From Bryobacteraceae bacterium (GTDB lineage: Bacteria > Acidobacteriota > Terriglobia > Bryobacterales > Bryobacteraceae), in assembly GCA_026129905.1 (NCBI GenBank), contig JAHCHE010000004.1, positions 1 to 64,000 on the forward strand: a DNA stretch of 64,000 nt, in the 5' to 3' direction. Numbering within the stretch: the stretch's first letter is position 1; every line of letters begins with the position of its first letter. This document shows, piece by piece, positions 26,448 to 34,929 of this stretch. A program made the translations under genes and the position numbers. The notes under the pieces were generated by a model. That model searched no databases and was not told the origin of the DNA. It saw only the letters and a program-made list of their open reading frames with translations.

Positions 26448-28031
26448 ATGATTGATGACATCAAGCTCCTCTACCGGTTCGCGGCCGGATTCCGCCGCTT
26501 CCTGAAGCATCCGTTGTCCCCGTCCGATAGCCTCCGTATCGCCGAACAGGACCTTCGCGACCGCGAGAAAAACTTCCTGAACCTCGCCCGCCGCGCCATC
26601 TTCGGCTTTCCACACAGCCCTTACCTCGCGCTCCTAAAATGGGCGGGCGTCGAATACGGCGATCTCGAGCGCCTGGTGGCCGCCGAAGGCATCGAGGGCG
26701 CGGCCGAGCGCCTTTTCGACGCGGGCGTTCACATCGACCTCGAGGAGTTCAAAGGCCGCCGGCCGATCATCCGTCCCGGCCTCCGCATCGACGTCGCCGC
26801 GGCGGACTTCGACAACCCGCTGCTGGCCGTCGAATTCGAGGTGGAAAGCGGCGGCTCCACCGGTCCCCGCCGCCGGATGCGTATCGATTTCGATCTGCTG
26901 GCGAGCGAAGCGGCCTTCTGGTATCTTTCGCTGGAGGCGCAGCAATTAGGCCGGTCGCCTTCCGCCATCTGGCGCCCGGTCCCGCCCGGCTCCGCCGGCA
27001 TCAAACAAGCCCTCAAGGGCGCCAAGATCGGCCGGCCTCTCGAACGCTGGTTCTCACCCATCGAGTCTTCCTGGTCCCCCGGTTCCTTCCGCTTCGCCGC
27101 CGTCACCAGCTACGCCGTGCGCGCCGCCCGCCTCTATGGCGCGTACATCCCGAAACCCGAGTTCGCCCCGCTGACCGATGGCAAACCGGTCGCGCAGTGG
27201 ATCGCCGGTCACGCCGCGCGCGGGGCGGCCCCCCTGCTTTCCGCGCCGGCCAACACCTGCGTCCGCGCCTGCATCGCCGCCAACGAGGCGGGCCTCGATA
27301 TCGCCGGCACCGTCTTCAAGGTCAGCGGAGAACCCTTCACGGACGCCAAGCTTCGCGTGGTCGACGGGATGGGCGCACGGACCTTCAGCAGTTGGTCCAT
27401 GTCGGAAGCGGGCAATCTCGGCGCCGGCTGCGCCAACCGCGAAGCCGTCGACGAAGTCCATCTCTTCACCGGCAAAATCGCCGTCTTGCAGCGACAAAAA
27501 CAACTCGCCGGCGGGGAAGCCTCGGTCGACGCGCTCCATCTCACCACCATTCACACTTCCACGCCGAAGATCATGCTGAACGTCGACTGCGGCGATTACG
27601 GCGTCCTCGGCAAACGCGACTGCGGCTGCGCCCTCGAACGCGCAGGCTTCCGTAACCATCTGCACACGATCCGCAACTATGAGAAACTGACCTCGGGTGG
27701 GATGCATTTCATGGGGGGAGACATCATCCGCCTGGTGGAGGAGGTGCTGCCGGCCAGCCACGGCGGCTTTCCGACCGACTACCAGTTTGTCGAGGAGCAC
27801 GACGGTCTGTTGAACAGTGTCAGCGTTCTTGTCAGCCCGCGCGTGGGCGCCGTTCGCGCGGACGACGTCGTTCAGACCGTCCTCACCTATCTTGCCCGCG
27901 GCGACGCCGGCAATCGGATGATGGCCGATATCTGGAAACAGGCGGGCACGGTCCGCGTGGTCCGGCGCGACCCCTACGTCACCCCGGCAGCCAAAACTCC
28001 GCCTCTGCGGGTGGTGAAGAAACTCGAATGA
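26448..28031 (+). CDS. Phenylacetate-CoA-ligase-like adenylate-forming enzyme, paralogue B
   Basis: 527 residues, collinear with the preceding gene from MIDDIKLLYRFAAGFRRFLK to the C-terminus. It shows the same VESGGSTGPRRR loop, WSMSEAG, GDYGVLGKRDCGC and PAAKTPPLRV motifs. The acceptor and pocket regions between about 150 and 300 differ more than the motifs, so the two copies may activate different acids or form a heterodimer. A GGAGAG ribosome site lies just before ATG 26448, inside the end of paralogue A, implying coupled translation. The NRAMP-like gene begins about 20 bases downstream. Confidence 0.85.
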   Translation: MIDDIKLLYRFAAGFRRFLKHPLSPSDSLRIAEQDLRDREKNFLNLARRAIFGFPHSPYLALLKWAGVEYGDLERLVAAEGIEGAAERLFDAGVHIDLEEFKGRRPIIRPGLRIDVAAADFDNPLLAVEFEVESGGSTGPRRRMRIDFDLLASEAAFWYLSLEAQQLGRSPSAIWRPVPPGSAGIKQALKGAKIGRPLERWFSPIESSWSPGSFRFAAVTSYAVRAARLYGAYIPKPEFAPLTDGKPVAQWIAGHAARGAAPLLSAPANTCVRACIAANEAGLDIAGTVFKVSGEPFTDAKLRVVDGMGARTFSSWSMSEAGNLGAGCANREAVDEVHLFTGKIAVLQRQKQLAGGEASVDALHLTTIHTSTPKIMLNVDCGDYGVLGKRDCGCALERAGFRNHLHTIRNYEKLTSGGMHFMGGDIIRLVEEVLPASHGGFPTDYQFVEEHDGLLNSVSVLVSPRVGAVRADDVVQTVLTYLARGDAGNRMMADIWKQAGTVRVVRRDPYVTPAAKTPPLRVVKKLE

Positions 28032-28052
28032 ACGCGCTCACAGGAGGCGGTT

Positions 28053-29366
28053 CTGGCAACTGAGGCAACAACGGTAGCCACCCAGGCGCGGCCGGCGGCC
28101 GAGTCCCGCCGCCGTTGGGAACTTGGTCCCGCCCTGGTCTTCGTCCTGGCGGTGCTCGGCCCTCAGGACCTGCTCACCAATTCCGCCGCCGGAGCGGGCT
28201 ACGGCTATAGCATGCTGTGGACCCTGGCCATCATCATCATCGCCCGCTACGTCATGCTCGAAGCCACGGCGCGATACGTCGTGGTCACGGGCGAAACCCT
28301 GATGGCCGGCTACGCCCGCGCCGGCCGCTGGGTGGTCTGGCTCATCTCCCTCTCCATCATTCTCAAGCGGCACGTTTCGGCCCTGTATCTGTTTCTCCTC
28401 CTGGGCGGCGCGGCCCACCTGCTCCTGCCGCTGCCGACCGCCTGGAGCGAGAAAATCTGGGGCCTGATCTTCTGGTGGGCCGGTTTCGCCATCACGTTCT
28501 GGGGACGCTACCGGTTCATCGAGAAGATCAGCAAACCGTTCGCCGTCATTCTGGGCGGTTCTCTCGCGGTCGCGGCCGTGATGTCCCGCCCCGATCTGGG
28601 CGCCGCCGCCCAGGGCCTGTTCCTGCCCTCCGTGCCCGGCGGCGAGGGCGCGTATAGCTATCTCTTCGTACTGATGGCCCTGGCCGGCTCCAGCGCCGGT
28701 TCGTTGAGCAATCTCAAGTACGCGAGCTTCGTCCACGAGCGCGGCTGGCGCGATCCCGTTTTCCTGCAGAAGCAGCGCTTCGATCTCATGACCAGTACGC
28801 TGGCGCTGTTCGCCATGCTCGCGCTCACCCAGATCACCGCCGCCGCCACGCTTTTCGGCTCGGGCGTCAAACTCGACGGTATCCAGGACCTGGCGCCGAT
28901 GTTCTCGGTCGCCCTCGGAGACGCGGGCCGCATCGTCCTAGCGCTCAGCCTGTGGGCCGCCTGTTTCACCACCCTCGTCGGCGCCAACACCGGGTACGGC
29001 CTGCTGGTCTCCGACATCTGGCACAACGTGCTCCGGCGCTCTCCCGATGCCGACGCGGGCGAGGGCTTCGGCGAGCGGCCCGCCTACCGCTGGGCGATGG
29101 TCTGGTTCACCGTCACTCCCCTGTACGTGATCTTCACGGACTGGAAGGCCTTCTGGCTCACGCTGCTGGCAGCGGCCATCTTCGTCGTACTCCTTCCGGT
29201 GCTGGTCTTCCTGCTGCTCTGGCTCACCAACAACAAGAAGCTGATGGGCGCCCACGCCAACGGCTGGCTGACGAACGCAATTCTCGGGTTGGTAATTCTG
29301 GCCTCCTCCTACCTCACGTACCAAAGCGGCGTCGAGGTAGCCGGCAAGATCCGCGCGGCGTGGTGA
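28053..29366 (+). CDS. NRAMP-like membrane transporter with altered metal site; probable CTG start
   Basis: 437 residues if started at CTG 28053, which lies five bases after a perfect AGGAGG (28042-28047). No ATG, GTG or TTG occurs in frame between the previous gene and GTG 28152. The GTG at 28152 would delete most of the first helix. Eleven or so helices are visible, with the NRAMP-like TM1 region followed by AGAGYGYSML. The metal-binding DPGN of NRAMPs reads GPQD (residues 36-39), and the TM6 MPHN region reads SLSN (217-220). Classical Mn/Fe ligands are therefore missing. It may transport another cation, such as magnesium in NRAMP-related carriers, or another substrate. It closes the Oar/ligase cluster. 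Confidence 0.82.
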   Translation: MATEATTVATQARPAAESRRRWELGPALVFVLAVLGPQDLLTNSAAGAGYGYSMLWTLAIIIIARYVMLEATARYVVVTGETLMAGYARAGRWVVWLISLSIILKRHVSALYLFLLLGGAAHLLLPLPTAWSEKIWGLIFWWAGFAITFWGRYRFIEKISKPFAVILGGSLAVAAVMSRPDLGAAAQGLFLPSVPGGEGAYSYLFVLMALAGSSAGSLSNLKYASFVHERGWRDPVFLQKQRFDLMTSTLALFAMLALTQITAAATLFGSGVKLDGIQDLAPMFSVALGDAGRIVLALSLWAACFTTLVGANTGYGLLVSDIWHNVLRRSPDADAGEGFGERPAYRWAMVWFTVTPLYVIFTDWKAFWLTLLAAAIFVVLLPVLVFLLLWLTNNKKLMGAHANGWLTNAILGLVILASSYLTYQSGVEVAGKIRAAW

Positions 29367-29444
29367 CCACCGGACGCTTTCCATGCGCACCGCGCGCCAT
29401 TGCTTCGTAGGTTCGGGCGGACTGTGGGAAGATAGGATCGAACC

Positions 29445-30764
29445 ATGGCGGCGAGCCATGATCCACCGATGACTCCGGCGAGGGGCTCCGAACGCACGGT
29501 CGAATCGCTTCAAGCCAGCGTGCGAAGCCTGACCGAGCAGCTACTGAACTGTTACGAAGAGCTCACGCTGCTCTACTCGCTGGGCGCCCGGCTCGGCCGC
29601 GAGAATCACGAAGATGCCATTGCGGCCGCCGCCACGGAGCGCGCTCGCGAAGTGCTCGGCGCCGAGTGCGGCTTCGCCGCGCTGTGGGAACGCGGGCGTC
29701 CCAAAATCCCGTCCGGCGCCTGCGTCTCGATGCCGATGGCCGCGGCGCAGCACGTGGTGGAGACGCTCCTCAAGCCCGCGTTCGCGGGTTCCCGGCGACG
29801 CCTGATCGTTCACTCGTTCAGCGAAGAGATGCCAGGTCCAGAAGGCTTGCCCGCGCGCCTGCTGGCGTCGTGCATCTGCGACCGGGGCGAGGAACTCGGC
29901 TATCTCTGCCTGGGCCGCGGCGCTTCCGCCCCCATCTTCACCGCCGCGGACCAGAAGTTGCTTGACGCGGTCGCGACCATGGCCGGCGCGGAAATCGACA
30001 ACGTCCGGCTGCAGCGCTCGGAAACCGAAAAGCAGCGGTTGGTCCGGGAACTCGAGATGGCGCGCCAGATCCAGCAGTGGCTTCTGCCTTCGGATTCGCG
30101 AGGAGGAGGCTTCCTGGAGGCGGCCGGGCTGAGCCAGCCGTGCTTCGAGATCGGGGGCGATTTCTACGATTTCTTTCCGGCCGGCGATCACGAGACCCTG
30201 ATGGTCATCGCCGACGTCACGGGCAAGGGCGCGCCGGCCTCGCTTCAGGCGGCGATGATCCAGGGCATCGTCCACGGCAGTTCCCGCCAATCCACCGATA
30301 TCGCGTTGCTGATGGGATGCCTGAACGAGTGCCTGATCGCCAGGAGCGTGCGGGCCACGTACCCCACGGCCCTGGTGGCGTCTCTCGCCCGCGACGGCAG
30401 CTTCCGTTACGGCAATGCCGGCCATCCGCCGCCTATCATCATTCGACGATGCGGACACACTGAGTTGCTCAAGGAAGGCGGACCCTTGCTAGGCGTGATC
30501 TCTTCGGCTAACTACTCCGTGGGGACGACCCGGCTCTCCTCAGGCGATCTCGTCGTGCTCTATACGGATGGCGCCACCGACGCGGAGAACTCCGCCGGCG
30601 AAATGTTCGGCGAAGAGCGGCTGCGCGCCTGGGCGCAGCGTCAGACCGGGCTTTCCCCTTCGGATGTCCGCGACAATCTGCTGGAGGAACTCAGCGGTTT
30701 CTGTTCCGGGAGCCCGCAGGCGGACGATCTTACCGCCCTGGTTGTCCGCTACGCGCAGACATGA
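29445..30764 (+). CDS. GAF-domain PP2C-type serine phosphatase (RsbU/SpoIIE family)
   Basis: 439 residues. A coiled-coil start (about 18-40) leads into a GAF-like sensor domain (about 45-185). A linker helix (REIEMARQIQQ-type, here LVRELEMARQIQQWLLPSD) then precedes a SpoIIE/PP2C domain (about 220-437). Metal-binding and catalytic signatures are present: GGDFYDFF, ADVTGKGAPASL, GHPPPIII and LYTDGATDAEN. Proteins of this kind dephosphorylate anti-anti-sigma factors in partner-switching stress or developmental pathways. No anti-sigma or STAS protein is encoded nearby, so its partner is elsewhere. It appears monocistronic and converges with the DUF2007 gene. Confidence 0.92.
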   Translation: MAASHDPPMTPARGSERTVESLQASVRSLTEQLLNCYEELTLLYSLGARLGRENHEDAIAAAATERAREVLGAECGFAALWERGRPKIPSGACVSMPMAAAQHVVETLLKPAFAGSRRRLIVHSFSEEMPGPEGLPARLLASCICDRGEELGYLCLGRGASAPIFTAADQKLLDAVATMAGAEIDNVRLQRSETEKQRLVRELEMARQIQQWLLPSDSRGGGFLEAAGLSQPCFEIGGDFYDFFPAGDHETLMVIADVTGKGAPASLQAAMIQGIVHGSSRQSTDIALLMGCLNECLIARSVRATYPTALVASLARDGSFRYGNAGHPPPIIIRRCGHTELLKEGGPLLGVISSANYSVGTTRLSSGDLVVLYTDGATDAENSAGEMFGEERLRAWAQRQTGLSPSDVRDNLLEELSGFCSGSPQADDLTALVVRYAQT

Positions 30765-30771
30765 ACCCGTC

Positions 30772-31281
30772 TCACTCCTGCGGCGGTTCAATACTTCCAG
30801 TCGCCGCTTCTTCGGCGGCCGCCGGGCCCGCCGCGCGGGCGTCCGCCAGCGCCTGTCGAGCTCGCGCGGCGTCTTTCCTGGAAACGCGAACCAGAAAGCG
30901 GAGATTGGGATAAACGCGGGCGCCCACCAGCACCGACGAGATCCCATTCGCGTCCAAAACCCCCCGAACGCCGATCGCTTCCATTTCCGCCGTTGCGCCC
31001 ATTCCGTCGAAAACGGTCTCGGGATCCAGATCGGGCGATGGGTCGCCGTCCACGGCCGGCGCCGTCGAACTGGCGGCCATCACTGCGTCGGCGCGGGCGG
31101 CCTCGCTCGGCGGCACGCGCACTTCCCATGCGCCGCTCGGGACGCCGGGAGCGTCGTCGCCGGCGAGGACCGGGTTCAGCCCCGCCTCCGCCAGCAGGTC
31201 CCGCACCTCCTCGGCGTCTTCAGCGGCGGAACTGTCGGCGGAGCGAAATACCGTGACGAGCTCATCCGTCGGTCCATTCAT
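30772..31281 (-). CDS. DUF2007-like signal-transducing protein, two repeats
   Basis: 169 residues from ATG 31281; a longer GTG-started form (31386) would overlap the upstream kinase gene by 17 bases. Two similar alpha/beta units are seen, about 5-65 (ELVTVFRSADSSAAEDAEEV) and about 75-135 (ETVFDGMGATAEMEAIGVRG). Each has the DUF2007 pattern of a strand, a helix and a strand ending in a V-x-V-x-x-xDA helix start. The second repeat is the better preserved. The C-terminal tail is alanine-rich and low in complexity. Function is unknown. It follows the acetate-kinase homologue on the minus strand. Confidence 0.7.
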   Translation of the reverse strand: MNGPTDELVTVFRSADSSAAEDAEEVRDLLAEAGLNPVLAGDDAPGVPSGAWEVRVPPSEAARADAVMAASSTAPAVDGDPSPDLDPETVFDGMGATAEMEAIGVRGVLDANGISSVLVGARVYPNLRFLVRVSRKDAARARQALADARAAGPAAAEEAATGSIEPPQE

Positions 31282-31369
31282 AACCAGAGGATACCGCACC
31301 GCCACCAGCGGCCCCGATTCCACCAGCAGCCCGACGAAGTTCGCGGGCATCCCCCCGCCGGCTGTGCGG

Positions 31370-32467
31370 TCAGGACCGTGCAACACAGCGGTAAGCGCGG
31401 CGCGCGACCACCAGTTCCTCGTCGGTGGTCAGCGCTACAACGCGGACGGGCGAATCGGGACAGGAGATCACCCGGTCCCCGGCGCCGGAAGCGTTCCGGG
31501 TCTCGTCAAGCCGGACGCCGAGAAACTCCAGCCCGGAGCAGGCGGCGGACCGGAGGCCCGAAGCGTTTTCGCCGATGCCTCCCGTGAAGGCGATAGCGTC
31601 CAGGCCGCCCATCGCCGCGGCATACGCGCCGATGGTTTTCTTCACCTGGTAAACGAAAACGTCGAGCGCGAGCGCCGCGTCCGGGTTGCCGTCGCGCGCG
31701 GCCGCCTCGATGTCGCGCACGTCGCCGCCTGCGATGCCGGACAGCCCCGCCAGCCCGCCGGTGCTGGCGAGCTGGCGCCGCACTTCCTCGATGCTCCAGC
31801 CGCGCCGTTCCATCATGTACAGTGCGGCGAACGCGTCCAACTCGCCATGACGGGTCGCATTCTCCAGGCCCGACTGCGGCGAGAACCCCATGGTCGTATC
31901 GATGGAGCAGGCGCCCTGGATGGCGCAAATCGATGAACTGCCGCCGAGGTGGCAGCTCACCAGCCGCATTGTTTCGCGGGGCGCGCCCAGGATCTCCGGA
32001 ACCCTGTAGCTCACGAATTCGTGCGAAGCGCCGTGGAAACCGTACCGCCGGATGCCCTCGGCGCGCCATTCGGCCGGCACGCCGTAGTGTGCGGCGAAGT
32101 CGGGCATCGTGGCGTGGAACTCGGTTTCGAATGCCGCTACCCGGACCGCATCCGGCAGCGCCTCCTGAAACGCGCGGATGCCCGTCAGGTAAATCGCGTT
32201 GTGCGCGGGCGCCGCGGGCAGGAACCGTTCCAGCGCTTCCATCACGCCGTCGTCGATGACGAACGTGCCGCGGTATTCGGGGCCGGCCAGCACGGCCTTA
32301 AACGCCACGACATCGATTGGCGCGCCGCCAGCGTCGATGCGGCGGATGGCCTCGCGGTAGTCCGTCACCCGCTCCAGCCGGCCCCGCGCCAGCATCGTCT
32401 CCGACGGCATCTCCAGAAGTTGGTACTTCAGCGACGTCGAGCCGAGGTTCGGAACGAGGATGTTCAT
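31370..32467 (-). CDS. Acetate-kinase-family protein with altered active-site residues
   Basis: 365 residues, shorter than the roughly 400 of AckA. The ASKHA fold is clear: NLGSTSLKY (Asn7, Ser10, Ser12, Lys14), RYGFHGASH (His145), ATRHGELD (Arg206), FTGGIGENA and a C-terminal TDEELVVAR. Against Methanosarcina AckA, three positions change. The HRVVHGG arginine (Arg91) becomes Lys57 in AFKAVLAG, catalytic Asp148 becomes Glu114 in AAFETEF, and Asn211 becomes Gly176 in HLGGSSS. The gene may be a kinase for a different carboxylate, or impaired. No phosphotransacetylase lies nearby. Its start overlaps the upstream TPR gene's stop by four bases (ATGA), so they form an operon. Confidence 0.85.
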   Translation of the reverse strand: MNILVPNLGSTSLKYQLLEMPSETMLARGRLERVTDYREAIRRIDAGGAPIDVVAFKAVLAGPEYRGTFVIDDGVMEALERFLPAAPAHNAIYLTGIRAFQEALPDAVRVAAFETEFHATMPDFAAHYGVPAEWRAEGIRRYGFHGASHEFVSYRVPEILGAPRETMRLVSCHLGGSSSICAIQGACSIDTTMGFSPQSGLENATRHGELDAFAALYMMERRGWSIEEVRRQLASTGGLAGLSGIAGGDVRDIEAAARDGNPDAALALDVFVYQVKKTIGAYAAAMGGLDAIAFTGGIGENASGLRSAACSGLEFLGVRLDETRNASGAGDRVISCPDSPVRVVALTTDEELVVARRAYRCVARS

Positions 32468-33606
32468 CGAATGTGGTACTGGCTTTGGATCGCGCTCAAA
32501 TTCTTCTGCGCCGCCGCCTGGAAGGGGCTCTTAATCGAGGCGCAGCGCTTGAAATAGTTGAACGCTTCGAGAATCATCTGGTCGTTCCCTTTTTCCCCGA
32601 GCTTGAAGTTGGCCAGTCCGAGGTGGAATAGCGCCGGCGGCACGAGCGGCGGATTGTCCTCCACCAGCGGCAGCGCCTCGCGCAGAGACTTGTTGGCATC
32701 GGCGAATTTGCTCTGCGTGCTGTAGGTCACCCCCATCATCCAGTGGCCGACTCCGAGCATGCTCTTCTTCTTCTTTTCCCACTCCGCCGGCCCGATCCCC
32801 TCCGGCGCCGGCTTCGCGTTGAGCAGATCCACCAGCTTCTTCGAGTAGTCGAGCGTCTTGGCGGCGTCCTTCTTTGTGTTCATGTAATAGTCGGCCGTTG
32901 CCAGCAGCATGTCCTCGTTGGTGGGATCCTTGGCCAGCGACGCCTCGGCGATGGCGATCGCTTTCTCCGCATTACCCACTTCCCGGTAGGCCAGGAACAA
33001 GTGCGGAGTGATTTGCGACGCGTACTGGCTCTGCGGGTTCACCTGCTGGAGCGCCTCGCCAAGCTCGATTTTCTTCGCCGGTTCGGCCGTTTGCAGGAAG
33101 CTGTTGAACAGCGAGTATTCGGCGTAGGTCCCAACCTGTTTCGCGAAATCGACGTTCTGCTTCCATGCTTGCTCGTGGTCGCTATCCTCGAACTTCGGCG
33201 GAGTCGCCTCCACCGCCTTCTTCGCGGCGTCGAACGTCAGAACCGCCCATTTCTTGATGAGGTCCGGGTCCTTCCGCTCCTCGGCGATCTTGAGCATGGC
33301 GTGCGCTCCGGCGGCGTTGGCGGGATCGGCCTGGAGCATCTTCTCGCCCGCCTCGAGCGCTTTCGCGGGCTCGTTCATCTTGGCGTACGTTGTCGAGAGT
33401 TGTCCCAGCACCCACCCCGTCGCTTCGTGCTTGGGATACTCGGCGGCGAACTTCTCCATCAGGGCGGCTTTCTTCGAGAGATCTTCTTCGCTGCCGATCT
33501 CTTGAAGCAACTGCCCCTCCGGCGTGTCCGTATCAATGTCGAACTTCTGTCCTGGCGCAGGCAGCGCCAGCAGAGCGAGGATCGTAAACGCGATCACCAT
33601 TCTCAT
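32464..33606 (-). CDS. Secreted tetratricopeptide-like repeat protein
   Basis: 380 residues from ATG 33606, which has GGAGGG a few bases upstream; an in-frame ATG 12 bases earlier would bury that site inside the gene. A signal peptide (MVIAFTILALLALPAPGQ) is followed by helical repeats of TPR type (WVLGQLSTTYAKMNEPAKAL, HLFLAYREVGNAEKAIAIAE). The C-terminal half counts repeats around a GxGHWMMGVTYSTQ unit. It is probably periplasmic, with a scaffolding role. It is translationally coupled to the acetate-kinase homologue and divergent from a DMT-type transporter, with only 51 bases between starts. Confidence 0.88.
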   Translation of the reverse strand: MRMVIAFTILALLALPAPGQKFDIDTDTPEGQLLQEIGSEEDLSKKAALMEKFAAEYPKHEATGWVLGQLSTTYAKMNEPAKALEAGEKMLQADPANAAGAHAMLKIAEERKDPDLIKKWAVLTFDAAKKAVEATPPKFEDSDHEQAWKQNVDFAKQVGTYAEYSLFNSFLQTAEPAKKIELGEALQQVNPQSQYASQITPHLFLAYREVGNAEKAIAIAEASLAKDPTNEDMLLATADYYMNTKKDAAKTLDYSKKLVDLLNAKPAPEGIGPAEWEKKKKSMLGVGHWMMGVTYSTQSKFADANKSLREALPLVEDNPPLVPPALFHLGLANFKLGEKGNDQMILEAFNYFKRCASIKSPFQAAAQKNLSAIQSQYHIR

Positions 33607-33657
33607 TGCACCCTCCATCGGCGAAACGGCAGTATTATAAAACAGATTGGCGCCGCA

Positions 33658-34698
33658 ATGATCCTTCCCTCCACGTATACGGCCGCGCTGCTGCTCACCT
33701 TCCTTACGATGCTCTGTTGGGGCTCGTGGGCCAACACGACGAAGATGACCGGGCGGTGGCGCTTCGAACTGTTCTACTTCGATTACGCCTTCGGCGTGCT
33801 GCTGACGGCCACGATCCTCGCGCTAACCTTCGGAGAAATGGGCTCGGAACTTACCTTCCGGGACAACCTCCTCATCGTGAGAAAGCAGGCGTTGTTCTTC
33901 GGCTTTCTGGCGGGCGTGGTATTCAACCTCGCCAACATGCTCCTGGTGGCCGCCATCTCGCTGGCGGGCATGGCCGTCGCCTTCCCGGTGGGCATCGGCC
34001 TCGCGCTGGTAATCGGCGTCGTGTGGAGCTACATCCTCAATCCGCAGGGCAATCCGGCGTTTTTGTTCTCCGGCGCTCTGCTGCTGGTGGCCGGCATTAT
34101 CCTGGTTTCGCGCGCCTACAAGTCCCTGACCGCCGCACGGGACGCCGCGCGAGCCAAGGAATGGAAGCACAAGCGCCAGCCGCCGCCCCGCACCGGCGCC
34201 AAGGCGCTGGGGATCAGTCTCGCCTGCGGCGCGCTGATGGGTTCGTTCTACCCGCTGGTGGAGATTTCCAAGCAGGGCGATCTCGGACTTCGCGCCTATT
34301 CAGTCGGCTTCATCTTCGCCGTTGGCGTCTTCGTCTCGACGCCCTTCTTCAACATCGTGTTCATGAACGTCCCCGTCCAGGGCCAGCCGGTGAAATTCGT
34401 CGAGTACTTCCGGGGCACGGCGAAGCAGCATCTGCTCGGGGTCCTCGGCGGCGTCATCTGGACGGTCGGCGCGGTCGCCAACTTCGCCGCCGCCAGCGCG
34501 CCGCCCGAAGTCCAGGTCGGTCCGGCCATCAGCTACGCCATCGGACAGGGCGCCGTACTGGTAAGCACGCTCTGGGGCCTCCTTTATTGGAGGGAGTTCA
34601 AAGGCGCGCCGACCCTGGCCAAGGTCCTCGTCGCGCTGATGATCGCGCTCTTCGTGGCGGGACTCGGCCTGATCGCCATCGCGCCGTTGTACGCGTAG
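33658..34698 (+). CDS. DMT-superfamily transporter, GRP/RhaT-like sugar permease type
   Basis: 346 residues starting at ATG 33658; the long in-frame upstream extension is antisense to the TPR gene and is rejected. Ten hydrophobic helices are present, the first being AALLLTFLTMLCWGSWANTT. A charged loop after helix 5 (RAKEWKHKRQPPPR) and a second half beginning ALGISLACGALMGSFYPLV match the two-fold layout of drug/metabolite and glucose/ribose/rhamnose porters. The substrate is unknown; neighbouring genes give no firm hint. A TATAAA-like -10 occurs at 33636-33641, but the ribosome site is weak. Confidence 0.78.
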   Translation: MILPSTYTAALLLTFLTMLCWGSWANTTKMTGRWRFELFYFDYAFGVLLTATILALTFGEMGSELTFRDNLLIVRKQALFFGFLAGVVFNLANMLLVAAISLAGMAVAFPVGIGLALVIGVVWSYILNPQGNPAFLFSGALLLVAGIILVSRAYKSLTAARDAARAKEWKHKRQPPPRTGAKALGISLACGALMGSFYPLVEISKQGDLGLRAYSVGFIFAVGVFVSTPFFNIVFMNVPVQGQPVKFVEYFRGTAKQHLLGVLGGVIWTVGAVANFAAASAPPEVQVGPAISYAIGQGAVLVSTLWGLLYWREFKGAPTLAKVLVALMIALFVAGLGLIAIAPLYA

Positions 34699-34735
34699 GG
34701 GGGCGGCCGACTCGCTGCGCCAGAATCTTCAGAGA

Positions 34736-34770
34736 CTTCACCACAGAGACGCAGAGATCGCAGAGAAAAC
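34736..34770. repeat. Short dispersed-type repeat (CACAGAGACGCAGAG family)
   Basis: The segment contains CACAGAGACGCAGAG flanked by similar AGAGATCGCAGAG units. From general experience this kind of sequence recurs in non-coding regions of many environmental bacterial genomes. It lies in the 230-base gap between the transporter and the PQQ-like gene, where nothing else is apparent. Confidence 0.45.
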
Positions 34771-34929
34771 GGGGAGTGAGGGCTTTTGCGCCAGCGCCGA
34801 TGCGGGGCAGGACCGAGGACGGACTCGTGGCCTCGGCGACTTAAGAGGCCGTCATAGCGGGACAGGGAGTCCCGCGCAGCCTACGAACTACCGCCGGGAC
34901 GGCCGTCGGCCGTCGGCTATCCTGAGGCA

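Noticed and set aside
28038-28736. 232-residue minus-strand frame opposite the NRAMP-like gene
   Set aside because: It is low in complexity and antisense to membrane helices. It gave no motif.
32743-33657. DMT transporter frame extended 305 residues upstream
   Set aside because: The extension is antisense to the secreted TPR gene. The transporter starts naturally at ATG 33658.
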